This document shows positions 7,001-7,672 of a stretch of 7,672 nucleotides of DNA, in pieces. Every line of letters begins with the position of its first letter. Position 1 is the first letter of the stretch. The stretch is from the NCBI GenBank assembly GCA_017615375.1, contig JAGAAH010000120.1, forward strand, positions 1 through 7,672, read 5' to 3'. The DNA comes from Lachnospiraceae bacterium (lineage in GTDB: Bacteria > Bacillota > Clostridia > Lachnospirales > Lachnospiraceae). The notes below the pieces were generated by a model. It saw only the letters and a list, made by a program, of their open reading frames with translations, had not been told where the DNA came from and made no database searches. A program made the position numbers and the translations under genes.

Positions 7001-7672
7001 ATGAAGATAGCTTTATGCCAGACTGATATAAGATTTGAAGATAAAGAATATAATTTAAAAAGAGCAGAGGAACTTATCGCCCGTGCGACCGAGAGCAACG
7101 CTGCTCTTGCTCTTTTTCCGGAGATGAGTTTTACGGGTTTTTCCATGAACACGGACGTAACTTCCGATAATTCTTGTGATACCGAGAACCGTATGAAGGA
7201 ATTGGCGAAAAAGTATGGTATTAATATCGGATTCGGACGTGTGGAAAAATGTGATGATAATTTAAGCCTTAATCTCTATGAAATTGTTAATTCAAACGGC
7301 GAGATAATACTTACCTATGCAAAGCGTCATCCTTTCTCATACGGTGGCGAAGGCACGGTATTTAAGGGCGGAGATACCGTTAAGACATGTATGATAGACG
7401 GAATTCCGGTATCTGTACAGATATGCTTCGATTTAAGATTTCCGGGAGCTTTCTGGAAGGTAGCATGTGATACGCACCTTATGATAGTTCCTGCAAACTG
7501 GCCGGATAGAAGAGTTGAGCAGTTTAAAGCGCTTCTTCGTGCACGTGCAATCGAGAATCAGTATTACATTATTGGTCTTAATTGTGTAGGGCAGCAGGGT
7601 AAGGCAAGCTATAACGGACAGTCGGTTGTATATAATCCTAAAGGAGAAGAGCTTTTATCCTGCGGAGATTCC
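7001..7672 (+). CDS. Nitrilase-superfamily amidohydrolase, omega-amidase/YafV-like (3' end outside window)
   Basis: The first 224 codons of a carbon-nitrogen hydrolase that continues beyond the window. The Glu-Lys-Cys catalytic triad is visible: E41 in LFPEMSFTGFSMN, K108 in YAKRHPF and C142 in QICFDLRFP. The segment VPANWPDRR (163-171) followed by ARAIENQYYIIGLNCVG (181-197) is typical of the omega-amidase/YafV/NIT2 branch. Those enzymes hydrolyse alpha-keto acid amides such as alpha-ketoglutaramate, and some act in repair or salvage of damaged metabolites. The exact substrate cannot be read from sequence. The protein is probably cytoplasmic, as there is no signal peptide. AAAGGA (6989-6994) gives 6-nt spacing to ATG 7001, and the upstream gene ends only 3 nt before, so the two are likely co-translated. 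About 40-50 residues are probably missing at the C-terminus. Confidence 0.92.
   Translation, partial: MKIALCQTDIRFEDKEYNLKRAEELIARATESNAALALFPEMSFTGFSMNTDVTSDNSCDTENRMKELAKKYGINIGFGRVEKCDDNLSLNLYEIVNSNGEIILTYAKRHPFSYGGEGTVFKGGDTVKTCMIDGIPVSVQICFDLRFPGAFWKVACDTHLMIVPANWPDRRVEQFKALLRARAIENQYYIIGLNCVGQQGKASYNGQSVVYNPKGEELLSCGDS

Noticed and set aside
6616..7152. Minus-strand ORF of 178 codons
   Set aside because: It runs antisense across the end of secA, the 83-aa gene and the amidase start, all supported by ribosome sites or family motifs. Its sequence is low-complexity hydrophobic/serine-rich as expected for an antisense shadow.

Overview
The window looks like chromosomal DNA from a low-to-moderate GC Firmicute, most likely a Lachnospiraceae-type Clostridium relative (inference). 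The grounds are the TrpS and SecA sequence styles, strong AGGAG-type ribosome binding sites, GTG/ATG starts and a TIGR03905-type TSCPD small protein. It is mostly housekeeping and signalling sequence. I see no phage, insertion sequence, CRISPR or defence system.

Layout. (1) Bases 1-467, plus strand: the 3' part of trpS (tryptophanyl-tRNA synthetase), which begins before the window. (2) Bases 468-726: a convergent intergenic gap almost filled by one large imperfect palindrome of about 215-240 nt. This is the least explained object here and the best candidate for something undescribed. (3) Bases 727-3896, minus strand: a two-gene operon with an 82-aa TSCPD-family protein first, then a 965-aa membrane sensor. 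The sensor has two tandem periplasmic solute-binding modules, one transmembrane helix, a degenerate GGDEF domain and an EAL domain with all key catalytic residues, so it is probably a ligand-controlled cyclic-di-GMP phosphodiesterase. (4) Bases 3897-4117: a divergent promoter region serving that operon and secA, with a perfect 10-bp hairpin in the predicted secA leader. (5) Bases 4118-7672, plus strand: secA (complete, GTG start), then an unrecognised 83-aa gene, then the first 224 codons of a nitrilase-superfamily amidase (omega-amidase/YafV-like) running off the window end. The last two genes are 3 nt apart and probably translationally coupled.

How the parts relate. SecA would export the sensor, which has a signal peptide; the two are otherwise functionally separate transcription units sharing a promoter region. 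No strong intrinsic terminator (GC-rich hairpin followed by a T tract) was found after trpS, after the sensor gene or after secA. The large palindrome between the convergent trpS and sensor genes may serve that role or may be a dispersed repeat.
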